Numbered from the stretch's first letter, positions 1 to 9,574 are shown. The stretch is DNA of 64,000 bases from Paenibacillus sp. J45TS6 (GCF_018403285.1 NZ_BOSJ01000019.1:25095-89094), one strand, 5' to 3'. Notes: a model not told the origin generated them from the sequence alone. Made by a program: numbers and translations.

Positions 1-2484
1 CCAGCATCCGTAGTTAAGGGGAATACAATGGTTCCCATTCGATTCGTAACCGAAGCATTGGGAGAAGAAGTGTATTGGAACTCTCAGGCAAAACGTGTGG
101 ATATCGTCACGAAGAGTGATGATTTGTCTAGCTCTACGATTACAACGAGTGTAGGTACTCAGTATGGTGACGGCCGGGATATAAAAGTAGATTTTACACC
201 TTCGCAGAACGAAGGCGGAGTATACGAATACCGTGTCATGCTAGTCAAGGATACAAGTGCAGGCAACTTTACACTTAATGCAGCCATGAATATAACCTCT
301 GCGAACTATACTCAAGTAAGCAAAAGGAATGGAAATGTGAGTGTCACTTTAGGAGAGAACACACGGGATGTGAGCGGAGAGAAGATCAGATCCGGCGTAA
401 CTTACAAAGTGTATGTATTAACCGTTGGAAACGATGCTGCTGACTATGCCTCACTTCTTTCATCCGCTAGAAATTCAATTACCCTGACAGCAAAACCAGC
501 GGTTCAAGCGGTAAGTGAACTGCGTGTCAAAGATGTTGCTAATAACGGAGATGGCCGTGATCTTCAGATTAGTTTCAAACAGCCTGGAACGACATCGGAT
601 ATTAACAGCTACCGTGCATTTATCGTTAAGACCAAAGACGCATCATCTTTTGATCTAAATGCGGCGAACCGTGCTTCGAGCAGTTACTCGACAGTCATCG
701 GTAAATCAGGAAGTTCCGTGATTACGACGACACTTTCCTCTTCATCACGCGATGTATCAGGGGATCTTATCAAGAATGGAACCGCATATACGCTGTTTGT
801 TCTCTCGACTAGTACGAATACGAATGATAAACAAAATAGACTGTCCTCTGGTTCTTCGAGCTTCACTTTGGACGGAAGTACACTGACTGCTCCTTCCATT
901 ACATCGGTAACTGACCGAAGTGACTACGGAGATGCGCGAGACCTGCAGGTTTCTTTCAACAAAACAGGTGACGAGTCAAAAGTAGGCTTTTATCGGGTGT
1001 TTGTCGTCCGCAATAATAACAGCTCTTCATTTACGATGAGTGAAGCGAATAAAGTATCTTCGGGAAGCTATTATGATATTTCGAAGAATGGAAAAAATCA
1101 GACGATTACACTGCCGCAAAGCCTAAAAGATACGAGCGGGATTACGGTTCGTGAAGGAGAAAGCTATCGTGTGTTCGTAGCAGCTATGGGAAATCAGCAA
1201 GGAGGATATGAGAACTTATTATCATCTTCCTCTAATGCAATCTCCTTAAGTAACAACTCGGTATCAAAACCGGCGACAAGTGTAGGTGTAAGTGATATTC
1301 AGGATTACGGAGACGGACGGGATCTACAGGTTACCTTTAATAAATCATCTGAAGAATCTCGCGTGGATCATTACCGTGTATTTGTAGTGAAGTCAGGCAA
1401 TGCAGGAAGCTTCGACCTTTCTAGAGCAAATGGGATGAGCAGTGATCGGTATACAAGAGTAAATAAAACAGGTGGAAATCTGAAGGTTACACTCGCATCC
1501 GGGGCAAAGGATACAGATGGATCAGCGATCCGCAGCGGGGTGAGTTACCGGGTATTCGTACTTGCGGTAAGTAACCGCGGAGATAGTAAGCTAAATGCAC
1601 TGTCATCTGCCTCTTCAGCGATACAGCTGTCTTCAAGCAGTGTCAGACCTGCTTCTAATGTATCAGCGAATATCAAAGGAAATAATGGGGACGGCCGTGA
1701 TGTGACGATCGCTTTCCAAAAAGCTTCGGATGAAACCGGAATATCCCGTTACCTTATCATGCTTGTGCGAGCAGATGAAGCAAGCCGCTTTGATCTTTCC
1801 GCAGCAAATCGTGTATCGTCAAATAATTACACGGCGGTAAATAAAAACGGTTCGAATATCTCCAAGCTTCTTGGAGAAGGAACCAAGGATATTAACGGTA
1901 ATAAGCTGGTTGCCGGTATTAGCTATAAAGCGTTTGTTCTCTCACTAGCAGATGGTTCAACCCGTTCGGACAGTGCCTTATCCGATGGATCAAGTAACTT
2001 TACACTGAACCAGCCTTCTGTTCAGGTAGATCAGGCTAACATAACGAAGGTAGAGAATAAGCCGAATGGAAACCCGGCAGTACAAGTGAATTTCAATAAA
2101 GCAGGGGATGAGAAAGGTCTTTCTTTCTATGCAGTAATTGCTGTTAAAGCAGCTTCAGCTAGTCAGTTTACTTTGGATCAAGCGAATGCCCTGCCAAGAT
2201 CACAATACACATCCGTGAATAAATCGGGTGGAAACGGAGTCGCCACTGTAGATACTTCGACGCTGGATTCAGATGGAAGTTCACTAAAACCAGGGGTGAG
2301 TTACCGATTCTTTGTTCTATCTGTAGCCGATGGAGATAAAGCAACGATTAATAATTTATCCCGAGCTAGCGATTCCATTGTCCTTGAAGAACTAGCACCA
2401 ATGAAAGAAGAAAAGAAAGAAGAACCGAAGGAAGAACCGAATGGGGAAAAGAAAGAAGATAAGAAAGAAGATAAGGGGAACTAG
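1..2484 (+). CDS. Surface-type protein with stalk domain and six tandem repeats (5' truncated)
   Basis: The frame is open to the left edge, so the true start and any signal peptide lie outside the window. The first residues (VKGNTMVPIRFVTEALG) match the copper amine oxidase N-terminal-like stalk domain common in exported Paenibacillus proteins. Six copies of a roughly 127-residue unit follow. Counting from the ATG at 28, each begins at a GDGRD-like motif near residues 47, 174, 301, 428, 554 and 681; the last copy is degenerate (NGNPA). Each unit carries a YRVFVV-like strand, a FxLxxAN segment and a SYRVFVL strand, suggesting a beta-sandwich adhesin or spacer module. The C-terminus is a Lys/Glu-rich tail without an LPXTG signal. 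It probably acts outside the cell; its ligand is unknown. Confidence 0.75.
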   Translation, partial: PASVVKGNTMVPIRFVTEALGEEVYWNSQAKRVDIVTKSDDLSSSTITTSVGTQYGDGRDIKVDFTPSQNEGGVYEYRVMLVKDTSAGNFTLNAAMNITSANYTQVSKRNGNVSVTLGENTRDVSGEKIRSGVTYKVYVLTVGNDAADYASLLSSARNSITLTAKPAVQAVSELRVKDVANNGDGRDLQISFKQPGTTSDINSYRAFIVKTKDASSFDLNAANRASSSYSTVIGKSGSSVITTTLSSSSRDVSGDLIKNGTAYTLFVLSTSTNTNDKQNRLSSGSSSFTLDGSTLTAPSITSVTDRSDYGDARDLQVSFNKTGDESKVGFYRVFVVRNNNSSSFTMSEANKVSSGSYYDISKNGKNQTITLPQSLKDTSGITVREGESYRVFVAAMGNQQGGYENLLSSSSNAISLSNNSVSKPATSVGVSDIQDYGDGRDLQVTFNKSSEESRVDHYRVFVVKSGNAGSFDLSRANGMSSDRYTRVNKTGGNLKVTLASGAKDTDGSAIRSGVSYRVFVLAVSNRGDSKLNALSSASSAIQLSSSSVRPASNVSANIKGNNGDGRDVTIAFQKASDETGISRYLIMLVRADEASRFDLSAANRVSSNNYTAVNKNGSNISKLLGEGTKDINGNKLVAGISYKAFVLSLADGSTRSDSALSDGSSNFTLNQPSVQVDQANITKVENKPNGNPAVQVNFNKAGDEKGLSFYAVIAVKAASASQFTLDQANALPRSQYTSVNKSGGNGVATVDTSTLDSDGSSLKPGVSYRFFVLSVADGDKATINNLSRASDSIVLEELAPMKEEKKEEPKEEPNGEKKEDKKEDKGN

Positions 2485-2517
2485 AAATAAGGTAATTTGA
2501 AGAGGGAATGATGAACG

Positions 2518-2556
2518 AAAGCCGGGACCATGGAGTATGGTTCCGGCTTTTATGCT
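2518..2556 (+). terminator. Terminator after the repeat protein
   Basis: AAAGCCGGgACCAT pairs with ATGGTtCCGGCTTT across a short loop and is followed by TTATG. It lies between the converging repeat protein and the PocR/AraC regulator and could serve both strands. Confidence 0.7.
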
Positions 2557-2586
2557 TGCCTTGCGTTTGTAGATAAAGGCGCGAGA

Positions 2587-3612
2587 TTACCGAATCATTC
2601 TGCGATACACCGCTGGGGTTAGACCTTCTAATTTCTTAAATGTTTTAATAAAATATCCCGCATCCGTATACCCCAAATCCTCGCTGATTTGATGGATCGG
2701 AAGATTGGTTTCTTCAAGCAGCTGTTTTGCCCATTCCATTTTCAACCTAGGTACAAATACAGAAAAATTCTCTCCGGTTTCTTTTGTAAAGATCCGGCTG
2801 AAATAGCTTGGACTCACGTGACATAATTTTGCCATTTGCTGCAGCGTGATATTCTCATTCTTGTGATGATAAATATACTCAAATGCTGGGGTAAGCAATG
2901 GATTCATTGTATGGAAATCATGTGTTGTGAATTTCTTGATTTTGCTGTCGATCATCGTGTTAACCAGCTCATGCTGCATGGCTTCCATATTTTTAAATGC
3001 TTTTACGGATGGAACGTGAGTAGGAATTGTAAGCGGCATGTCCTGTGACAGCGCCTTTTTATACATCTCGATGGTTGCATTCTTCTGAATGGATTCCTCA
3101 ACAATATAAGTAGAAAGCTGAAGCAGCATTTCTGCCGCTTTGGCCACCTCATCGTAAGTAAGCTGCGGCAGCGCGTTATATTCTTTTTCAAGTGCTTTAA
3201 ATTTAGCCCGGCTTTCCGTATTCTCGGGTCGATTCACAATCTGTTCAAGATATAATTCCTGATCGGTCAGCTTAATCTGTCCTGCCATAATCGCACCCAC
3301 ATATTGACCATCAACGAGGATCGGAATGGCAATATCCACGATATTGAAATGACAGGAATATATGTAGGGTTTGTTCGTTCGAACGGCCTCAAGCCCGCCC
3401 CTGGCATCACATTTCTGGCAGTACTCAGACAGCATCTCGTCTTTACGCACAGCCTGACAGAAAGACTGGCAATGACTGTGCTTCGTCACAGGGACACCTT
3501 TGTAATCGACAGTAATGATCGCCATTTTTGTTACAAGGGAGAGGGAGTCTTGAAGCCCATGCCATTTATCTATATCAATGATTTGACTCAGATGGAAGTG
3601 TACTGGTTTCAT
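2587..3612 (-). CDS. PocR-domain AraC-family regulator
   Basis: 341 residues. The N-terminal part (about 10-180) is a PocR-type sensory domain, recognisable from the cysteine-rich stretch SFCQAVRKDEMLSEYCQKC followed by YSCHFNIVDIAIPI. The C-terminal 100 residues are an AraC double helix-turn-helix (ITLQQMAKLCHVSPSYFSRIF and ISEDLGYTDAGYFIKTFK). PocR domains are proposed to bind small diols or related metabolites, as in the propanediol regulator PocR. The gene is divergent from gldA and the dihydroxyacetone kinase, so it is most likely their activator, sensing glycerol, dihydroxyacetone or a diol. The effector is inferred from context only. Confidence 0.8.
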   Translation of the reverse strand: MKPVHFHLSQIIDIDKWHGLQDSLSLVTKMAIITVDYKGVPVTKHSHCQSFCQAVRKDEMLSEYCQKCDARGGLEAVRTNKPYIYSCHFNIVDIAIPILVDGQYVGAIMAGQIKLTDQELYLEQIVNRPENTESRAKFKALEKEYNALPQLTYDEVAKAAEMLLQLSTYIVEESIQKNATIEMYKKALSQDMPLTIPTHVPSVKAFKNMEAMQHELVNTMIDSKIKKFTTHDFHTMNPLLTPAFEYIYHHKNENITLQQMAKLCHVSPSYFSRIFTKETGENFSVFVPRLKMEWAKQLLEETNLPIHQISEDLGYTDAGYFIKTFKKLEGLTPAVYRRMIR

Positions 3613-3738
3613 AGTGGTGTACTCCTAAAGTGAAAAATTGAAGTTAGATGCTTAATTTCTTCTTATAGTATATCTTTTTACAGAAGTGAAGTACATAAAA
3701 GTACAATTTATAACAGCTTAGTGCAAAAAAACACAATA

Positions 3739-3798
3739 AGAAAACGCTTTAATTAGTAATCGGAGTTCAATGTAATGAGATTGGGTAAAAAATATAAT
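3739..3798 (+). promoter_or_regulatory. gldA promoter region with cre-like site
   Basis: AGAAAACGCTTTAA at 3739-3752 matches 12 of 14 positions of the CcpA operator consensus. A good -10 (TATAAT, 3793-3798) has no convincing -35, as expected for a promoter helped by an AraC-type activator. Glycerol use is a classical target of catabolite repression. Confidence 0.45.
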
Positions 3799-3873
3799 AG
3801 AGATAGAGAAACAGAAAACAGATAGAGAAGCAGAAAAAAGATAGAAGAACCATTTTGCTAGGAGGTAATAATG

Positions 3874-5007
3874 ATGAGAAGAGCTTTTATTAGTCCAACG
3901 AAATATGTACAAGGTGAAAATGAACTTTTAAATTTAGGATATTTTATTCGTACATTTGGTGACTCTGCGTTACTGATTGCCCATCCAGATGATATCGCTC
4001 GTGTAAAAGAACAACTGAACACAACTTCAGATAAATTTAATGTAACTCTTGTAGAAGGTGGATTCGGCGGAGAATGTACCCGCGAGGAGATCGCTAGACT
4101 ACAAGAACTCGCTAAAGAAAAAAATTGTGACTGTACGATTGGCCTTGGCGGAGGGAAAGCCATTGACACAGCGAAGTGTGTAGCTGAAGGTGAAGCCCTC
4201 ATTATCGTACCAACGATCGCTGCAACAGACGCACCTACAAGCCATTCTGCTGTACTTTATACCGAAGATGGAGCATTTGATGATTACGCTTACTTCAAAC
4301 AAAGTCCAAGTGTGGTCATGATTGATACTACGATTATTGCGAATGCACCTACTCGTTTCCTGGTTTCCGGAATGGGAGATGCTCTATCTACGTATTTTGA
4401 AGCAAGAGCAACGGCTAGATCTTACTCTAGTGTGAATGCAGGTCTCCCTTGTGGTGTACTTGACGGAAGCGCTCCTAAAGTAGTCGGTACAAAAGCAGCG
4501 CTTGCGCTTGCAAAACTATGTTATGAAACCCTGCTCGAAGATGGTCTGAATGCGAAGGTTGCATGTGATTGCAACTTAGTGACTCCAGCGCTTGAGAATA
4601 TTGTAGAGACGAACATCTTGCTGTCCGGACTTGGTTTTGAAAGTGCAGGTCTTGCAGCAGCCCATGCGATTCACAATGGACTTACTGCACTTGAGGGCAC
4701 CCATCATTATTTCCACGGTGAAAAAGTAGCGTTCAGTACCATCGCTCAATTGGTGCTTGAAAATGCACCGAAAGAAGAGCTGGACGAAGTTCTTGCTTTC
4801 TGTGTATCCATCGGACTTCCCGTATGTCTTGCTGATATCGGCGTTGATACAGTGACAGTGGAAGAACTGAAAGAAGTAGCAAGAAAAGCATGTATTCCAG
4901 AGGAATCGATTCATTCCATGCCATTCCCGGTAACCGAAGAAGCAGTCGTTGCTTCCATCATGGTTGCTGACCAAATTGGACGAGAATATAAACAAAAGTT
5001 AGGGTGA
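3874..5007 (+). CDS. gldA: Glycerol dehydrogenase
   Basis: Iron/zinc-type alcohol dehydrogenase fold, about 377 residues, the usual GldA length. It oxidises glycerol to dihydroxyacetone with NAD+ in the cytoplasm. Visible signatures are the dinucleotide-binding GLGGGKAIDTAK near residue 90 and the metal-binding histidines of AHAIHNG (about 264-267) and HHYFHGEK. Two ATG codons are adjacent (3871 and 3874). The ribosome site GGAGGT at 3861-3866 is 8 nt from the second, which I prefer. The next gene is the kinase for its product, and the GTG upstream of that kinase's preferred start overlaps this stop codon, indicating translational coupling. Confidence 0.95.
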   Translation: MRRAFISPTKYVQGENELLNLGYFIRTFGDSALLIAHPDDIARVKEQLNTTSDKFNVTLVEGGFGGECTREEIARLQELAKEKNCDCTIGLGGGKAIDTAKCVAEGEALIIVPTIAATDAPTSHSAVLYTEDGAFDDYAYFKQSPSVVMIDTTIIANAPTRFLVSGMGDALSTYFEARATARSYSSVNAGLPCGVLDGSAPKVVGTKAALALAKLCYETLLEDGLNAKVACDCNLVTPALENIVETNILLSGLGFESAGLAAAHAIHNGLTALEGTHHYFHGEKVAFSTIAQLVLENAPKEELDEVLAFCVSIGLPVCLADIGVDTVTVEELKEVARKACIPEESIHSMPFPVTEEAVVASIMVADQIGREYKQKLG

Positions 5008-5012
5008 GCGAT

Positions 5013-6770
5013 ATGAAAAAAATAATGAACAAACCGGAAACACTTGTAAGAGAAATGGCGAGCGGTCTGATTCTCGCTCATCCAGAACTTACATTTGATT
5101 CGAGATATAAAATCATTGCGAAAAAAGAACTTAACCCGAGCAAAGTCACGCTGATCAGCGGCGGAGGAAGCGGTCATGAACCGGCCCACGCAGGTTTTGT
5201 AGGGAAAGGGATGCTTGATTTAGCCGTCTGCGGAGACGTATTTGCTTCTCCATCTCAGATTCAAGTCTACCAAGCGCTTCGTGGGTCACGCAGTGACAAA
5301 GGTACGCTGCTTATTATTAAAAACTACAGCGGGGATATCATGAACTTCCGTAATGCTGCCCATCTGGCACGAGAAGACGGAATTACCGTTGACTACGTAA
5401 AAGTAGAAGATGATATTGCAGTGGAAGACAGCCTGTACACGGTAGGTAAGCGAGGTGTAGCAGGTACCGTATTTGTTCATAAGATTGCGGGAGCTGCAGC
5501 AGAACTGGGCAAATCTCTGGCAGAAGTTAAAGAAGCGGCACAAAAAGCAGCTGACCGTACGAAAAGTATTGGGTTTGCCCTGACTTCTTGTACCGTTCCT
5601 GCGAAAGGAAGCCCTACGTTCCAACTGAACGAGGATGAGATGGAATATGGAGTAGGTATTCATGGTGAGCCAGGGATTCGGCGCGAGAAAATTCTTTCTG
5701 CTGATGAACTCGCCGGCGGAATGGTTGAAGATTTGCTGAAACATATGGACCCAAATGGTGAAGATGAGTATGCTGTTCTCGTTAATGGCTTTGGAGGCTC
5801 ACCGCTTCAGGAACTGTATTTGCTGAATAATGCAGTCATGAGAGAGATGAAGGCAAGAGGCAAAAAGGTGATGAAGGTTCTCGTTGGTGACTATATGACA
5901 AGTATTGATATGGCAGGCGCATCCTTGTCACTGATGCAGCTTGATGAGGAACTAAAGAATCTGCTTGCTGTAGAGTGTGAGACACCGGCGCTTACCATGA
6001 GAGGACCTCTAACAGAAGTGATCTATACAGACAAAGTGGAAGAAGTTCAAGCAGATGGCGGTAAGGAAGCATCTTATACCGTAGAAACTTCGGAGGAACA
6101 TTCGAAGGTACAAAATGAGCAGTTCTCTCTGAGTAATCTGATCTATTATATCGACAAGATGAGTGAAATCATTATTAAAAATGAGGGACCTTTCTGTGAT
6201 CTTGATTCTCATGCAGGAGACGGTGATTTCGGTACAAGTATCGCAACCGGATTTAAACAACTCAAAAAAGAATGGGATCACGTACTAGAGAAAAGTTCCA
6301 GCATGTCTGAATTCCTTGATGCATGTTCTCTCATTATTATGGAGAAATGCGGCGGGGCCTCAGGTCCAATCTGGGGATCGGCTTTCCGCGCAGCAAGTAA
6401 AAGTGCAGGCGAGAAAGAAGTTCTTGGGGTGCAGGACGTTGCTGATCTGTTCTCTGCTGTAGTGAAGGGAATCCAGGATACAGGGGAAAGATCATTTGGA
6501 CGCGGAGCAGTGGTGGGTGACAAGACACTCATTGATGCGCTTGTACCTATGGCTGATTCCTGGCAGAAGAGTGCGGAAGCAGGAGAGGATTTGAAGACTG
6601 CTTCTGAGAAAGCTGCACAAGCTGCGGTGGATGGTGCGAAGAAAACCGAAGAAATCGTTGCTCGTATGGGAAGAGCAGGAACGGTCGGAGAACGAAGCAT
6701 TGGATATCCAGATGCGGGAGCTTATGCCATCGGATTTATTTTCACCGAGTTATCTGAAGCAATGAAATAA
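5013..6770 (+). CDS. Dihydroxyacetone kinase, fused DhaK-DhaL
   Basis: Single-chain ATP-dependent dihydroxyacetone kinase of about 585 residues. It phosphorylates dihydroxyacetone to DHAP, completing glycerol oxidation begun by GldA. The DhaK half (about 1-330) has the GGGSGHEPAHAG loop and the GIHGEPG motif whose histidine binds substrate covalently in the family. The DhaL half (about 375-580) has HAGDGDFGTSI, with Asp residues that hold Mg-ATP. The fusion resembles the Citrobacter-type kinase and not the split PTS-dependent DhaKLM. A GTG at 5004 overlaps the gldA stop; the ATG at 5013, about 4 nt after AGGGTGAG, is an equally natural start. Confidence 0.93.
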   Translation: MKKIMNKPETLVREMASGLILAHPELTFDSRYKIIAKKELNPSKVTLISGGGSGHEPAHAGFVGKGMLDLAVCGDVFASPSQIQVYQALRGSRSDKGTLLIIKNYSGDIMNFRNAAHLAREDGITVDYVKVEDDIAVEDSLYTVGKRGVAGTVFVHKIAGAAAELGKSLAEVKEAAQKAADRTKSIGFALTSCTVPAKGSPTFQLNEDEMEYGVGIHGEPGIRREKILSADELAGGMVEDLLKHMDPNGEDEYAVLVNGFGGSPLQELYLLNNAVMREMKARGKKVMKVLVGDYMTSIDMAGASLSLMQLDEELKNLLAVECETPALTMRGPLTEVIYTDKVEEVQADGGKEASYTVETSEEHSKVQNEQFSLSNLIYYIDKMSEIIIKNEGPFCDLDSHAGDGDFGTSIATGFKQLKKEWDHVLEKSSSMSEFLDACSLIIMEKCGGASGPIWGSAFRAASKSAGEKEVLGVQDVADLFSAVVKGIQDTGERSFGRGAVVGDKTLIDALVPMADSWQKSAEAGEDLKTASEKAAQAAVDGAKKTEEIVARMGRAGTVGERSIGYPDAGAYAIGFIFTELSEAMK

Positions 6771-6789
6771 CGAGCTCTTATCTATAAAA

Positions 6790-6840
6790 AGAGGCTGTCT
6801 ACGTATCGTTACCTATCGATACGCAGACAGCCTTTTGTTT
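6790..6840. terminator. Bidirectional terminator
   Basis: AGGCTGTCTnCGTATCG pairs with CGATACGCAGACAGCCT and is followed by TTTGTTTTATTTTT. It separates the glycerol operon from the convergent membrane-protein gene. Confidence 0.8.
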
Positions 6841-6845
6841 TATTT

Positions 6846-7592
6846 TTATCGTTTACGAACAAAGATCGGATAGATCAAAACAAGACCAATGAGTCCAATG
6901 ATTAGAAGGGTAATAGAAGAAAACTGAATGACAGGGAGTACTTTTCCGAGCGTATACCCTAGTAGTAGAATCACTACAACGACGATGAGATATTTGAGCA
7001 TAGATGCAAGCTGAAACCCTTTTTTTCTTACAGAGGATTGAACATCATCGGTTTCGTTATTGAAAGAAAGCAGCACCTGAATCAATACAATGGCTCCGCC
7101 TGCGATAAGAGTTAAAGTAAATAAGCTGATTCGAGTATAGGGAGTCGGGTCTTGACCGCTCCATTCCGTTACTAAACCGATGAAGCCCATGAGTACAAAA
7201 ACAATCGATATCGCAGACCAAGCAATCAGTAGATTGAATGAAATGCCTCGGGTTTCTCCCTCTGTCGCAGAAGATGATTCTTCGGCCTTCGTGTCCTTTG
7301 GTGAAGCCCACTCCGTACCGGTGTGCGGTCTGTATTTTTGATCTAGTTCTTTTATGTATCCCAGCGGATTACCTTCATAGATGGAATCAGGTGCATCCCC
7401 TTTGTTTTGTGCTTCTACAAGGCGCTTAGCAGCATCTAGGAGCAATTCTTCCTGCTTCTGTGCTGGAATATGCGTGTCTCTGACATGCATAGAGAAAGTC
7501 TCATAAAAGGCTAAGGTACTTTCCTTCATTTGCCCAAGAAAAGTATTCTTGCGATTTCGGAGCAGCATGATCTGTTTGTTGTTCGGTTTCAT
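6846..7592 (-). CDS. Four-helix integral membrane protein, HAAS/DUF1129-like
   Basis: About 248 residues from the ATG at 7592, preceded by AAGGAGAG. A longer reading to 7628 lacks a ribosome site. The N-terminal cytoplasmic part (about 1-100) is charged and helical, resembling the HAAS/DUF1129 type. It is followed by four hydrophobic segments, including LIAWSAISIVFVLMGF, LTLIAGGAIVLIQVLL, YLIVVVVILLLGYTLG and ITLLIIGLIGLVLIY. The family has no established function. It stands alone between two terminated operons. Confidence 0.6.
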   Translation of the reverse strand: MKPNNKQIMLLRNRKNTFLGQMKESTLAFYETFSMHVRDTHIPAQKQEELLLDAAKRLVEAQNKGDAPDSIYEGNPLGYIKELDQKYRPHTGTEWASPKDTKAEESSSATEGETRGISFNLLIAWSAISIVFVLMGFIGLVTEWSGQDPTPYTRISLFTLTLIAGGAIVLIQVLLSFNNETDDVQSSVRKKGFQLASMLKYLIVVVVILLLGYTLGKVLPVIQFSSITLLIIGLIGLVLIYPIFVRKR

Positions 7593-7683
7593 TCGTGTTC
7601 TCTCCTTCGGAGTACAGGCTCTGCTCATAAATTATACGGGAGGATACCTTAATTCGCAAAAATGGATACAGAAAAAGGTTTGA

Positions 7684-7713
7684 TTGACTTTTTAAGCAGG
7701 TGGATGCTACACT
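7684..7713 (+). promoter_or_regulatory. SigA-type promoter of the hydrolase
   Basis: TTGACT (7684-7689), an 18-nt spacer and TACACT (7708-7713) with an upstream TG (TGC-TACACT) form a good extended -10 promoter about 75 nt before the next start codon. Confidence 0.6.
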
Positions 7714-7787
7714 AATTTTACCTTAATTCATATTAAACCTATCGGATTTAAATAAATAGATATATTTCATTCTTAGGAGGCGTTTTT

Positions 7788-8618
7788 ATGGAAAGACAAA
7801 TCGTTATTCGTCATGGTGAGGAAGAACTTGCTGCGACAATTCATTATCCTGTCGTGCCTGAACTGCAAGAAGGAGAACGTCCTTCACGTGTACCGCTTAT
7901 TATTATATGTCACGGCTTTGTAGGCAGTCGGATTGGTGTGGATCGTCTTTTTGTAAAAACGAGCCGGGAACTTGCTGAAGATGGATATTTAGTGCTCCGT
8001 TTTGATTATATTGGTTGCGGTGAAAGCAGCGGAGAGTATGGAGCGGAAGGCCTTGAATCGATGATTAATCAGACACGCACGGTTCTCGACTATGCAATCC
8101 AGTGCTGTGACGTTGATCCTAAGAGAATCACACTGCTGGGACATAGCCTTGGCGGAGCGACAGCACTGCTTACAGCGGTGAGAGATAAGCGTGTGAACAG
8201 GCTGATCATGTGGTCTGCAGTAGGTTATCCTTTCAATGATATCGTGAAGATTACGGGCCGCAGTACCTATGATCAGTCTGTAAAAGAAGGAAGCGCAGAT
8301 CATCTCGGTTATAATTTTAGTCCGGTGTTCTTTCATTCGCTCGCTCAGTTTCAGCCGTTTCAGGAGGCTGCTAAATTTACGGGAGATGTATTTATTGCGC
8401 ATGGAACAAGTGATGATACCATTCCGGTCGACTATGCTTTTTTATTTCAGAAAGTGTTCTGGACGCGTTCAACGGGACGCTGTGATAAGGATATTATTTT
8501 TCAGGGAAACCATACGTTTTCATCGGGACCAGAACGGGAGCAACTTATCAAACGGACCCGTGCCTGGCTTGCTGAACAGAATCGGATAGATGAGGACTGG
8601 CAGCACTGGATGATCTAA
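7788..8618 (+). CDS. Alpha/beta hydrolase (esterase/lysophospholipase-like)
   Basis: 276 residues, well placed behind TAGGAGGCG. The fold is shown by the oxyanion segment IICHGFVGS, the DYIGCGESSG strand-turn and the nucleophile elbow GHSLGG (Ser about 120). A late Asp (GTSDDTIP) and His (GNHTFSS) complete a catalytic triad in the expected order. There is no signal peptide, so it is cytoplasmic. The substrate cannot be read from sequence; relatives include acyl-ester and feruloyl-ester hydrolases. It is monocistronic by position. Confidence 0.85.
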   Translation: MERQIVIRHGEEELAATIHYPVVPELQEGERPSRVPLIIICHGFVGSRIGVDRLFVKTSRELAEDGYLVLRFDYIGCGESSGEYGAEGLESMINQTRTVLDYAIQCCDVDPKRITLLGHSLGGATALLTAVRDKRVNRLIMWSAVGYPFNDIVKITGRSTYDQSVKEGSADHLGYNFSPVFFHSLAQFQPFQEAAKFTGDVFIAHGTSDDTIPVDYAFLFQKVFWTRSTGRCDKDIIFQGNHTFSSGPEREQLIKRTRAWLAEQNRIDEDWQHWMI

Positions 8619-8720
8619 TGAAAAATTATGAAATTTTCCCTGAAAATGATTGGAATTCTTACATTCTAGCGTTAAAATAAAGGGGCAACCATTATACCTG
8701 TGTCTGGAGGCTTGGCAGCG

Positions 8721-9503
8721 ATGACCTTACCTACATTGTTTATAGCTCACGGTTCACCTACCCTTGCGGTGGAGGATAACGAGTATACTGCTTTCCTTAG
8801 AGAACTCGGTACCCGTATGCCCCTTCCCAAAAGCATTGCCGTTTTTTCGGCGCATTTCGATGAGCCTGTGCAGACCGTATCGATGGACGAGCATCATTCC
8901 ACGATGCATGATTTTTATGGTTTTCCTAGCGAGATGTATGAACTGGAATATCCCGCTCAAGGTGATCCTGAATTAACTAGGAGAATATGCGGAATTTTCA
9001 AAGAAGCGAACCTTCCTGTGAAAACAATCAAAGACAGAGGACTCGATCATGGTGTTTGGGTCATTCTTCGTCATATGTTCCCGGAAGCGAACATTCCGGT
9101 AGTCGCCTTATCTGTAGATTCACAGCGTTCTTCGGAGGAACAGTATCATATTGGACGTATGCTGGCCCCGCTTCGTGATGAAGGAATTCTACTGATTGGC
9201 AGCGGAGGACTAGTTCATAATTTGAGGAAGCTGAGTCAGCAAGACGAGCCTGAGGCCTGGGCAGTGGAATTTGATGAATGGGTTGCAGAGCGTCTTGAAC
9301 AGTGGAACCTTAGAGAGCTGTTTGCTTACGAGAGAAAAGCACCAAATGCTCAGGATGCCGTTCCTTCTTATGCTTCAGAGCACTTTGCTCCTTTGTTCTA
9401 TGCCATGGGCGCAGCTGATACAGATCGAAAGGCGGAAAGGAAATTTCAGGCCTATCAATATGGCAGTCTCAGCTTGAATTGCTGGCAGTTTGGAACAACG
9501 TAA
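8721..9503 (+). CDS. Extradiol dioxygenase, DODA/YgiD type
   Basis: About 260 residues of the class III extradiol ring-cleavage dioxygenase family (LigB fold), closest in appearance to 4,5-DOPA dioxygenase. Typical blocks are LFIAHGSPTLAVED at the N-terminus, VFSAHFDEP, YGFPSEMYELEYPA, RGLDHGVWVILRHMFP and LLIGSGGLVHNL. The histidines in these blocks bind the metal in the family. An upstream GTG at 8700 could extend the protein by seven residues, but GGAGG at 8706-8710 places the start at the ATG 8721. The natural substrate in bacteria is usually unknown. Confidence 0.85.
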   Translation: MTLPTLFIAHGSPTLAVEDNEYTAFLRELGTRMPLPKSIAVFSAHFDEPVQTVSMDEHHSTMHDFYGFPSEMYELEYPAQGDPELTRRICGIFKEANLPVKTIKDRGLDHGVWVILRHMFPEANIPVVALSVDSQRSSEEQYHIGRMLAPLRDEGILLIGSGGLVHNLRKLSQQDEPEAWAVEFDEWVAERLEQWNLRELFAYERKAPNAQDAVPSYASEHFAPLFYAMGAADTDRKAERKFQAYQYGSLSLNCWQFGTT

Positions 9504-9526
9504 GTCTTACCTTTATAAAATAAAAC

Positions 9527-9557
9527 AAGGCATCCCTAATCAAATGGGATGCCTTTC
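9527..9557. terminator. Bidirectional terminator
   Basis: AAGGCATCCC (9527-9536) pairs perfectly with GGGATGCCTT (9546-9555). It lies between convergent genes with A-rich and T-rich flanks, so it can work both ways. Confidence 0.85.
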
Positions 9558-9574
9558 TTATCATTTAAACAGAA

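Noticed and set aside
2400-2484. LPXTG sorting signal at the end of the repeat protein
   Set aside because: The tail is only Lys/Glu/Pro-rich; no LPXTG or hydrophobic anchor exists.
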